Shown piece by piece: positions 13,432-19,070 of a DNA stretch of 19,070 nt. The position numbers and the translations under genes are program-made. The stretch is from CAYQAJ01 sp964415245 (GTDB taxonomy: Bacteria > Planctomycetota > Planctomycetia > Pirellulales > Pirellulaceae). The stretch lies in assembly GCA_964415245.1 (NCBI GenBank), contig CAYQAJ010000075.1:1-19070 (forward strand). Reading direction: 5' to 3'. The notes below the pieces were generated by a model. It searched no databases, was not told the DNA's origin, and was given only the letters and a program-made list of their open reading frames with translations. The first letter of the stretch is position 1. Each line of letters opens with the position of its first letter.

Positions 13432-13576
13432 ACGTTGGTCCCTCTGTGTTTTCTACGTCGGCCACGGGCTGCCGGTGCGAGAAAAAGAGACGCGAAAGGG
13501 GACATTCCTGCGCGAGGCCCGATAGTCGTCCGCTGGCAACGATTTGCGCGTTGTTGCCGCAAGAGATAGGGGCGAT

Positions 13577-14269
13577 TCACTTGTCGTTCCAGCCGTAGCG
13601 ACCGACCAACGGCACGAACGCAAACCCGCCCAAGTTCTCGCTTGTGAGGCGATCGCCGCACCGCGTGAAGCGGTAAAGATTCTGGCTCGTTTCCGCATCG
13701 CCGACCGGGATGACGATCCGCCCTCCCTCGGACAACTGCTCGGCGTAGGGGGGCGGAAGGTGGGCGGCACCCGCCGTGACGAGGATCGCATCGAACGGGG
13801 CGTATTCTGGCAGCCCCAGCGAACCATCTCCCACGTGTACCTCGACATTGTCGTAGCCGAGACGGGCCAGCCGCTCCCGCGCCTGTTGGGCCAGCGGCTC
13901 AAACCGCTCGATCGTATACACGCTATCTGCCAGTCGCGAGAGCACGGCCGCCGCGTAGCCTGAGCCGGTGCCCACCTCCAGCGCCTTCTCCCATCCGGCC
14001 AGCCGGAGAGCTTCGGCCATGAACGCCACGGTAAAGGGCTGGGAAATGGTCTGCCCGAAGCCGATAGGGAGCGGGCCGTCGTCGTAGGCGGCGTCGCGGA
14101 GATTCGCGGGCACAAACTCTTCGCGCGGCACCGAAAGCATGGCATCCAATACGCGCCGATCCGCGATTCCCCGCCGCTTGAGCTGGTGCTCGACCATCTG
14201 CTCGCGCAGGCGGGCGAACGTCGCTTCCGGCGCCGAGTCGTCGAGACGTGATGCATCGTCGAAAGACAT
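13577..14269 (-). CDS. pcm: Protein-L-isoaspartate O-methyltransferase
   Basis: 230 residues. It methylates L-isoaspartyl residues of ageing proteins with S-adenosylmethionine so that they can be repaired; cytoplasmic. Seen motifs: REQMVEHQLKRRGI (22-35), the usual family N-terminus; VPREEFVP (47-54); the PIMT-specific GQTISQP (72-78); SAM motif I LEVGTGSGYAAAVL (97-110); and VTAGAAHLPPPYAEQLSEGG carrying the later conserved segment. The first ATG gives a 20-residue lead-in before the conserved region and has no evident ribosome site, so the exact start is less sure. Protein repair fits the stress genes nearby. Gaps of 140 and 181 bases on either side argue for separate or loosely coupled transcription. 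Confidence 0.93.
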   Translation of the reverse strand: MSFDDASRLDDSAPEATFARLREQMVEHQLKRRGIADRRVLDAMLSVPREEFVPANLRDAAYDDGPLPIGFGQTISQPFTVAFMAEALRLAGWEKALEVGTGSGYAAAVLSRLADSVYTIERFEPLAQQARERLARLGYDNVEVHVGDGSLGLPEYAPFDAILVTAGAAHLPPPYAEQLSEGGRIVIPVGDAETSQNLYRFTRCGDRLTSENLGGFAFVPLVGRYGWNDK

Positions 14270-14298
14270 TGGTTAGCCGCCGCATTCTGATCGGCGCC

Positions 14299-14353
14299 GG
14301 TCTCCCGACCCCGCCGATGCGGTAGTGGTGGCACGGTCGGGAGACCATGCCAC
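14299..14353. repeat. Nested inverted repeat, REP-like element
   Basis: GGTCTCCCGACC (14299-14310) and GGTCGGGAGACC (14335-14346) are exact 12-bp inverted copies, 24 bases apart. The right copy is itself the core of a second hairpin, GTGGCA-GGTC / GACC-TGCCAC (14328-14353), so two foldings compete. It lies between pcm and the secreted-protein gene, without a U-tract. It resembles dispersed hairpin repeats of planctomycetes. Confidence 0.5.
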
Positions 14354-14409
14354 GACCCTGTTAGTCACCGCATTCTTGCGGCGCTTAGCCGACCCCGCGA
14401 TCTCGGTTC

Positions 14410-16485
14410 TCACCAGGGTACCCACGACATTGGGCTCCGCCACACGCGCCCCACAGGCTGCGCCGTGCGATCGTACCCCCGCGATTCCCAGGAGCCGTCC
14501 GTGGTATAAGTGCGACGTCCCGTATTGCGCTCCGTGTACTCGTACAGCGGCATTGTCGTGGCCGGCGGATCGGCCACATCGGGCGGCAATACGTAAAACA
14601 GCGGCCGAGGCGCGTCGTCGTCTTGGCGGCGGGCAATTTCCCCCACACGTAGGGCGCCCGCTCCCTCGTCGCTACCGTACACGGGCACCGCTGCTCCCAC
14701 CGCGCGATCGAGGGAGAAAAAAGCGATCTGCGCCCCCGCGGGCAATTCCTTCTCATCCTTCCCATTGCGGTGCGAATCGCGCGCCGATTGGCCGTCCTCC
14801 GGCGTGTCGTCCGGCGAATCCGTAGCGCCGCCCGTCGCCGCGCCGCGGGTAAAGTACTTCTCCGGCCCGTCCCCTTCCGACGCGCGGTACACAGCCACCG
14901 GCAGCGCCAGCCGCTCGTCCGACAGATCGAGCATGTACATCATCTGGTTGTAGTCGTACCGCGGCGTCGGAAACTCGTTGCCCGAGAACGTGGAGGCGTA
15001 TGTTCCCTCGAAAAAGATGATCCGTCCCCCGTCCTGGTCGAAGTACGGGTGCTGCTTGGGGTTGTAGAAGCTGTACGTGTCGTGCGTCACGATTTTGCGA
15101 GCGTAGACCCAAGGGCCCAGCGGCGTGTCGGCCTCGGCGTACCACACTTCGCCCAGAAAGGAATCGCCGTATGCCTGCACGACGATCATCACGTACCGCT
15201 GGCGAAAGGCGTTGAAGTAGACCGAGCCGCCGTGTGCCAATACCGCCTTGCCGCTGTCCGCGTCTTGCAGGTGCAGCAGCGCTTCGTCGGGCCGGATGCG
15301 CCCCGAGCGCACTAACTCCGCCTGCTGTTGGGCGTTCAAGGGGGGCGTGCCGCGTTTCCAGCCGTAGTGCAGCGCGCCGCGGTCGTCGCGATCGAGCCGC
15401 TCCTCCTTCAGCTCGCTTCCGGCCGCCAGACAAGTGAACGCCTCGTACTTCGACAGGTCGGCCAGGCTTTCGGCCGTTGCCGGCACGCGCACCAGCGGAT
15501 ACGGGTTGGCGAAGTAGACGTACGGCGTGCCGTCTGTTTCGTGCAGAAATGCGTGTCCGGCGGGATGCAGCGGCGCGTCGAGCGGAAACTCGGCCCGCTT
15601 GACGAAGGCCTTCGCCTCATCGTCGAACTCGACCAGACCGCGCTGGTATACCTCCATCGAGCCGCGCACTTTCACGTATTCCGCGAACATTCGCTCATTC
15701 CCCTCGCCGTCGGGCACCACAACCAGACCGCTCAGCCAGGTGGGGCCGTCGCCCGGCATGTGGGCCGTCTCCTTGGCAAACGTGCCGTCGTCCATGAAAT
15801 AGTGGAGAGCGACGCCGATCTGCGGGTCGAGCCCCCCTTCGCTCGGCAATAGCGACGTGGCGCCCGGCACGTGAAAGTTGCCCAACGGGTAGTCGGGACG
15901 ACTGGTGTCGCCCCAGAACCAATAGAGTTTCCCCTGGAAGATGGCGTTGATCACGCTGTCGGAACCGAACACGTCGGCGTTGAGCAGCGGTTTCTCGATG
16001 GGGGCCTTGCCGCCGACGAGCAGCGTATCGCGATAGATTCCCCCGCCGGTGACGCGATAGAGCCGCTGGGCGATATTCTGCCGCTTGATCTTCAGCACCG
16101 CCTGGCCGCCGGGGGTAACTTCGAGCGCCTTGCCGTGAATGCCGAAGCCGTCTTTGGCGAACTCGTAGCCGTGGCTGGCGACGAAAAAGAACACGCGGTG
16201 ATTCATCAGATCCGGCTCGTGGAACGCCACCACGCCGGCCGAGTCGGTCCAAAAGCGAATGTTGTTCACGGTGCGCAGCTCGACCAACGGCACGCCTCGC
16301 CCCGTCTCGTCGTCTACGACCGTGATGCGGAAATAGTCCTCCTCGGAGGGGGCCGAGACAGCCGCTCGATCGGCCGCCGCTGGAACTTCCGCTCGATGGG
16401 CCGGTGCCGGGCCGGTCTCTGATTCGGACGTTGCTGGGCTCGCCGCTGCGGCCAGCGCCAAAAGCACTGCGGCACAAATAGACAT
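14410..16485 (-). CDS. Secreted beta-propeller-like protein with Ig-like N-domain, function unknown
   Basis: 691 residues from the ATG at 16485, chosen because AAAGGA precedes it by seven bases and a Sec signal peptide (MSICAAVLLALAAAASPA) follows; the frame stays open 50 codons upstream without one. Residues ~50-135 (FRITVVDDETGRGVPLVELRT...) look like a carboxypeptidase-regulatory or Ig-like fold. Residues ~150-570 carry repeated strand motifs such as KLYWFWGDTS and TPYVYFANPYP, as in DUF4185-like or GH43-like propellers that may bind or cleave carbohydrate. A charged linker follows (~570-600), then two PVYGS/PLYEY-type half-repeats with GRRTYTT, resembling the DUF5648 lectin-like repeat. 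No catalytic triad can be named with confidence. Probably exported or cell-surface. Confidence 0.75.
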   Translation of the reverse strand: MSICAAVLLALAAAASPATSESETGPAPAHRAEVPAAADRAAVSAPSEEDYFRITVVDDETGRGVPLVELRTVNNIRFWTDSAGVVAFHEPDLMNHRVFFFVASHGYEFAKDGFGIHGKALEVTPGGQAVLKIKRQNIAQRLYRVTGGGIYRDTLLVGGKAPIEKPLLNADVFGSDSVINAIFQGKLYWFWGDTSRPDYPLGNFHVPGATSLLPSEGGLDPQIGVALHYFMDDGTFAKETAHMPGDGPTWLSGLVVVPDGEGNERMFAEYVKVRGSMEVYQRGLVEFDDEAKAFVKRAEFPLDAPLHPAGHAFLHETDGTPYVYFANPYPLVRVPATAESLADLSKYEAFTCLAAGSELKEERLDRDDRGALHYGWKRGTPPLNAQQQAELVRSGRIRPDEALLHLQDADSGKAVLAHGGSVYFNAFRQRYVMIVVQAYGDSFLGEVWYAEADTPLGPWVYARKIVTHDTYSFYNPKQHPYFDQDGGRIIFFEGTYASTFSGNEFPTPRYDYNQMMYMLDLSDERLALPVAVYRASEGDGPEKYFTRGAATGGATDSPDDTPEDGQSARDSHRNGKDEKELPAGAQIAFFSLDRAVGAAVPVYGSDEGAGALRVGEIARRQDDDAPRPLFYVLPPDVADPPATTMPLYEYTERNTGRRTYTTDGSWESRGYDRTAQPVGRVWRSPMSWVPW

Positions 16486-16679
16486 ATCCGGTTCCTTTGT
16501 TCGGCGCGCTGCATGCCGGAGGCGGTCCGGTACAAATCGTGCGCGATTTTCGTCGGCGCGTAAACCATCGGGGTCCCAGAAACTGTGCGGAGATGTCACG
16601 CCGCCGTGCGGGACCGGGCGCAATGCCGCACGCACGGCGGCTCGTTGGTTGCCGGCAGAATATGCTTAGACTGCGCAGT

Positions 16680-16742
16680 CCCGGCCGGAAGGCCACGGTT
16701 GTAGCGGCGCCGTGTGCAAAACCCCGGCGCCTTCCGGCCGGG
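16680..16742. repeat. Long hairpin with perfect 14-bp arms
   Basis: CCCGGCCGGAAGGC (16680-16693) and GCCTTCCGGCCGGG (16729-16742) are exact inverted copies. Just inside, CACGG (16694-16698) pairs with CCGTG (16710-16714). It lies between the divergent secreted-protein and CBS genes, just upstream of a sigma-54-type element, and has no U-tract. Probably another dispersed hairpin repeat. The DNA from 16486 to 16679 shows nothing else I can support. Confidence 0.5.
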
Positions 16743-16760
16743 GCTATGGGACGCCTCGCG

Positions 16761-16777
16761 TCGGCACTCGATTTGCA
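16761..16777 (+). promoter_or_regulatory. Sigma-54-type promoter P3, upstream of the CBS gene
   Basis: TCGGCACT-CGAT-TTGCA has GG (16763-16764) and GC (16775-16776) ten bases apart, and matches GGCAC and TTGCA. Predicted +1 is 16788, which is exactly the first base of the inverted-repeat element that follows. Confidence 0.55.
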
Positions 16778-16787
16778 CGCTTTGATA

Positions 16788-16916
16788 AGAGCTTATCCAA
16801 AAACCGTCGGGGACTGGCTCATTTTGCGGCGCCGCTGGATGGCGCCCCGCTTTCGCGGTTTCCGCGGAGCAAAATGTGCCTGTCCCCTTCTCTGAGACGG
16901 TTTTCGGATAAGCTCT
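16788..16916. mobile_element. 129-bp MITE-like inverted-repeat element
   Basis: The ends AGAGCTTATCC (16788-16798) and GGATAAGCTCT (16906-16916) are perfect inverted copies. Pairing goes on inward: AAAACCGTC on both arms, then, after 8 extra bases on the right arm, GGGGAC-GGC-CATTTTGC with two mismatches. The centre holds smaller hairpins (GGCGCC repeated; CGCGG-TTT-CCGCG). The GGGGACAGGCACATTTTGC-like core is typical of REP or MITE-type repeats common in planctomycete genomes. No transposase is encoded. A clear target-site duplication is not seen. Confidence 0.7.
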
Positions 16917-16973
16917 GAGTAAATATCGTCCGCTTGTCGTATCGCGTCGCGGGAGAGATTCGAGGTAACGGCC

Positions 16974-17465
16974 ATGAATCAAGCCACCGATCGTTTGCAC
17001 TCGCTGCAGGTTGCCGACGTGATGAACCGCGGGGTCGTCACGGTCGTGGCCGATCAGCTCATGTCCGAAGCGGCCGCGGTTTTCGCCGAGCATCGGATCA
17101 CCGCGGCACCGGTGGTGGGATCCGACGGCGTTTGCGTGGGTATTCTTAGCGCCACCGACTTCTTGCGGCGCGAAGCGGACAAGGGCGCTCGAGAAACCTG
17201 CGGCAATGCGATGGCCACGATGGGGCTGGCGGGCGAGCTGGTCGAAGACTTCATGTCGCACGCCGTGCAAACGGTTGCCCCCGAAGCGACACTGCTGGCC
17301 GCATCGCGCATGATGTGTGCCCAGCACGTGCACCGCCTGGTGGTTCTTGACAGCCGTCAGCATCCCGTCGGCGTCGTCAGCACGATGGACATTGTCTCCA
17401 GCCTGGTGAGCGCCGTGGACGAGATGAACGCCATTCACGCCCCGGCCGGCACGAAGCGGAGGTAG
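16974..17465 (+). CDS. Protein with a pair of CBS domains
   Basis: 163 residues consisting of one Bateman module: CBS1 at about 12-67 and CBS2 at about 91-147. Each ends in the adenine-nucleotide signature, S-A-T-D (59-62, GILSATDFLR) and S-T-M-D (136-139, VVSTMDIVSSL), so it probably senses AMP, ATP or a related ligand. There is no other domain, so it is a stand-alone CBS protein as in hypoxia or dormancy regulons. GAGG lies about 10 bases before the ATG. A sigma-54-type element is 200 bases upstream, with the 129-bp inverted-repeat element in between, which would give a long structured leader. Stop codon at 17463; hairpins follow. Confidence 0.92.
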   Translation: MNQATDRLHSLQVADVMNRGVVTVVADQLMSEAAAVFAEHRITAAPVVGSDGVCVGILSATDFLRREADKGARETCGNAMATMGLAGELVEDFMSHAVQTVAPEATLLAASRMMCAQHVHRLVVLDSRQHPVGVVSTMDIVSSLVSAVDEMNAIHAPAGTKRR

Positions 17466-17491
17466 GCGGGGGGGACTGCGCTCCGCATAGC

Positions 17492-17509
17492 CGCCGCATT
17501 CACGCGGCG
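17492..17509 (+). terminator. Weak hairpin after the CBS gene
   Basis: CGCCGC (17492-17497) pairs with GCGGCG (17504-17509) around a 6-base loop, 27 bases past the stop codon. There is no T-tract, so it is only a possible terminator or RNA-stabilising hairpin. Confidence 0.3.
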
Positions 17510-17528
17510 ATTGCCGGTCGCCTGCCGC

Positions 17529-17555
17529 GCAAAAAACAAGCGGCACATGCCGCTT
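17529..17555 (-). terminator. Intrinsic terminator on the minus strand, with no gene before it
   Basis: AAGCGGCA (17538-17545) and TGCCGCTT (17548-17555) form a perfect stem. On the minus strand it is followed by GTTTTTTG, a good U-tract. No minus-strand gene lies to its right up to the UspA genes, so the transcript it would end is unknown. On the plus strand it has only an A-tract ahead and no T-tract behind. Confidence 0.55.
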
Positions 17556-17655
17556 GACAATTCACACGTTCAATCGCTCTACCCTTGCTCTTTCCAGCCC
17601 CCCCGAGCCTCGCGCCATGTGGCGACTCGCTGATTCCCCGTTAGCAGGATGCGGT

Positions 17656-17681
17656 GCCCAGGCTCGTTACTCCGCTTGGGC
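17656..17681. repeat. Short inverted repeat in the CBS-UspA gap
   Basis: GCCCAGGC and GCTTGGGC form a 7-of-8 stem around a ten-base loop. The stretch 17556-17960 has no convincing gene, only this hairpin and a Cys-rich frame described separately; a TTGACA at 17554-17559 lacks a matching -10 box. Confidence 0.35.
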
Positions 17682-17882
17682 TAGCCGCCGCGTACGTGCG
17701 AAAGCCGCGCGCCGCACGAGGCTCCCTTTCGCCATGTCGTGCCACAATAGTCGGTACCCTCCTCTCCGACGGTCGATGGGAGAAACCGGGTGACCAGCCC
17801 GGCGTGCCGCTCCGTCGGCACCTGGCCGTTTATCGCTCCTCCATAATTACTACGGCGGGCGCGGCCCCGCAGTTCTGCTGTT

Positions 17883-18113
17883 TTGCCGAAATGCGGCGAG
17901 TGCAAATGCGAAGGTGGGCGCCAACCTTGCCGCCCTTGCGCCGATTGCCTGGCGCGTTCCAGCAAGGGGATAGCTACGGCACGATTGTTGCATACAATGA
18001 AGGCAGCCACGACGGAGCGGGAGGCTCGCGCACGACACGTCGATCACCTGCTCAAGGCGTCGCCGGCGCACGGAAGAAACGTCGCCCGGCGCCCGACGCG
18101 AAGGGAGGGTTAG
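17883..18113 (+). CDS. Doubtful small Cys-rich ORF ahead of UspA
   Basis: A TTG-started frame of 76 codons begins PKCGECKCEGGRQPCRPCADC, with six Cys in C-x2-C-x-C and C-x2-C-x2-C spacing like a zinc knuckle, and becomes Arg-rich afterwards. It ends five bases before the UspA ATG, which would suit coupling. Against it: no ribosome site, weaker third-position GC than neighbouring genes, and a sigma-54-type promoter inside it at 17977-17993. Probably not a gene. Confidence 0.15.
   Translation: MPKCGECKCEGGRQPCRPCADCLARSSKGIATARLLHTMKAATTEREARARHVDHLLKASPAHGRNVARRPTRREG
17977..17993 (+). promoter_or_regulatory. Sigma-54-type promoter P4 of the UspA genes
   Basis: CGGCACG-ATTG-TTGCAT agrees with TGGCACG-N4-TTGC except for the first T, and GG (17978-17979) and GC (17990-17991) are ten bases apart. 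Predicted +1 is about 18003, giving a leader of about 115 bases before the first UspA start. Confidence 0.6.
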
Positions 18114-18117
18114 GACT

Positions 18118-18567
18118 ATGCAAGCGCGCAAGATCCTGTTTCCGACCGACTTCTCGCACACCGGCGACGCGGCGCTGGAACTGGCGACCTCGCTGGCACG
18201 CGACACGGGCGCCACGCTGCTCATCGCGCACGTTGAGGAACCCCCGGTCGCCTATGGCGGGGGCGAAATGTACTATGGCATGCCCGAGCCGGCCACCGAA
18301 GACCTTCGCCGCATGCTGCACGAAGTCGTTCCCAAGGATGCCAAGGTGCCCTACGAGCACCGCCTGATCACCGGCGACCCGGCCAGCGCCATCACTCGGC
18401 TGGCGGAAGAGGAAAAGGTCGACATGATTATCCTCGGCACGCACGGACGCACCGGACTGGCTCGCCTGTTGATGGGAAGCGTGGCCGAGGCGATCGTGCG
18501 ACGAGCGTCGTGCCCCGTGCTCACGTACAAGCAGCCGTCGCACAAGGCGGCGGAGAGCAAAACTTGA
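18118..18567 (+). CDS. Universal stress protein, UspA family (first of two)
   Basis: 149 residues, one Usp domain. It begins RKILFPTDFS with Asp11 at the nucleotide-binding position and carries the full ATP-binding motif G-x2-G-x9-G-S: Gly107 (GTHG), Gly110, Gly120, Ser121, in ILGTHGRTGLARLLMGS. It should therefore bind ATP, like the UspFG/MJ0577 type and unlike E. coli UspA itself. Cytoplasmic, raised under starvation, hypoxia or other arrest in many bacteria. GGGAGGG ends eight to nine bases before the ATG. A sigma-54-type promoter lies about 140 bases upstream. The second Usp gene follows after 65 bases on the same strand and is probably co-transcribed. Confidence 0.94.
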   Translation: MQARKILFPTDFSHTGDAALELATSLARDTGATLLIAHVEEPPVAYGGGEMYYGMPEPATEDLRRMLHEVVPKDAKVPYEHRLITGDPASAITRLAEEEKVDMIILGTHGRTGLARLLMGSVAEAIVRRASCPVLTYKQPSHKAAESKT

Positions 18568-18591
18568 TCCGAATCGGGGCGGGAGCTGCGC

Positions 18592-18613
18592 CGTACCTTC
18601 GCGGCGAAGGCTA
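18592..18613. repeat. Small palindrome between the UspA genes
   Basis: CCTTCGC-G-GCGAAGG (18596-18610) is an odd-centred palindrome flanked by GTA and TAC. It can form only a short hairpin (CCTTC/GAAGG), has no T-tract, and may be a processing or dispersed repeat site. Confidence 0.3.
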
Positions 18614-18632
18614 CGCTTCATGAGGTGCTCCG

Positions 18633-19061
18633 ATGAGTTGGCCCTCTCGCAAGACGGTCGTTGTCCCGGTTGATTTTTCCGACGAGTCGCTTGCGGCTGT
18701 CGACGTCGCCTTGCAGCTTGCGGCGCAACCTTCCGGAGTACACGTGATACACGTGTTGCAAGAGCTCTCACCGGTCGAGCCGGGCGAGGTGTGGCACACG
18801 GTCGACCACGAAACGCGCAAAAACCACGTGCTGGAAGCGATGGCCAAGCGCTTCGGCGACGCGAAGTACGGCGGCATGCAGCACACGGTCGTGTTCGGAG
18901 ATCCCGGCTCCGAGATCGCCGAGTTTGCCAAAGAAGCGGGTGCCGAGCTGATTGTTCTTCCTTCGCACGGGCGCACGGGCATTAAGCGACTGCTAATCGG
19001 CTCGGTGGCGGAGCGCGTGGTTCGGCTGGCGCATTGTCCCGTGCTGGTGCTGCGCGACTAG
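18633..19061 (+). CDS. Universal stress protein, UspA family (second of two)
   Basis: 142 residues, one Usp domain beginning KTVVVPVDFSDES with the nucleotide-site Asp14. The glycine loop reads P-S-H-G-x9-G-S (110-124, LPSHGRTGIKRLLIGS), so the first Gly of the ATP motif is Pro110, a common variant that usually keeps the fold and may weaken ATP binding. It is only distantly similar to the preceding Usp protein, so the pair may form heterodimers or have different ligands; that is inference. GAGG lies seven bases before the ATG. It follows the first Usp gene by 65 bases and ends nine bases before the window edge. Confidence 0.94.
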   Translation: MSWPSRKTVVVPVDFSDESLAAVDVALQLAAQPSGVHVIHVLQELSPVEPGEVWHTVDHETRKNHVLEAMAKRFGDAKYGGMQHTVVFGDPGSEIAEFAKEAGAELIVLPSHGRTGIKRLLIGSVAERVVRLAHCPVLVLRD

Positions 19062-19070
19062 CGGCGTGGG

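Noticed and set aside
17554..17582. TTGACA at 17554 as a sigma-70 promoter
   Set aside because: The hexamer at the right distance (CTCTAC) is a poor -10 box and TTGACA overlaps the hairpin.

Overview
The window looks like a chromosomal segment of a high-GC planctomycete, most likely of the Pirellulales type. Signs are the C-terminal style of the first protein, a Tat-exported sugar-isomerase-like protein, many lone genes with large secreted products, and several hairpin-rich intergenic repeats of the kind scattered through such genomes. The family calls come from reading the translations; no database search was possible.

Layout. (1) 3-2797: the 3' end of a large planctomycete-type protein, a cluster of hairpins, then a Tat-signal TIM-barrel sugar isomerase/epimerase-like protein. 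(2) 2933-5185: a small accessory block with a HEPN-domain protein overlapping an unrecognised partner, a zinc-ribbon membrane protein, and a RelE/ParE-type toxin overlapping its antitoxin. (3) 5391-5846 (-): an Hsp20 chaperone with a structured leader. (4) 6049-9761 (-): a two-gene operon with a 4-base overlap, made of a GT4 glycosyltransferase resembling diacylglycerol glucosyltransferases and an 808-residue protein that joins an alkaline-phosphatase-superfamily phosphodiesterase to an endonuclease/exonuclease/phosphatase (EEP) domain. (5) 9762-10144: a regulatory region with two sigma-54-type -24/-12 elements and one intrinsic terminator, which together outline a possible small RNA of about 145 nt. 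(6) 10145-13100: galT, a YbaK-type deacylase, and a Nudix domain fused to an eIF2B-like domain. (7) 13195-16485 (-): a small membrane protein, a protein-L-isoaspartate methyltransferase and a secreted beta-propeller-like protein. (8) 16486-19061: a 129-bp inverted-repeat element, a CBS-pair protein and two UspA proteins, with sigma-54-type elements ahead of the CBS gene and of the first UspA gene.

How it may fit together. Hsp20, UspA, UspA and the CBS pair are stress or dormancy genes, and GalT is a sugar-nucleotide gene often found near such sets. Four GG-N10-GC elements, all on the same strand as the gene or terminator that follows, suggest a sigma-54-controlled stress set. The glycosyltransferase/phosphodiesterase operon could remodel membrane lipids by removing a phospholipid headgroup and replacing it with sugar; this is inference from the domain pairing. 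The strongest leads are that operon, the sigma-54 promoter plus terminator at 9899-10070, the inverted-repeat element sitting at the predicted +1 of the CBS promoter, and the Nudix-eIF2B fusion.
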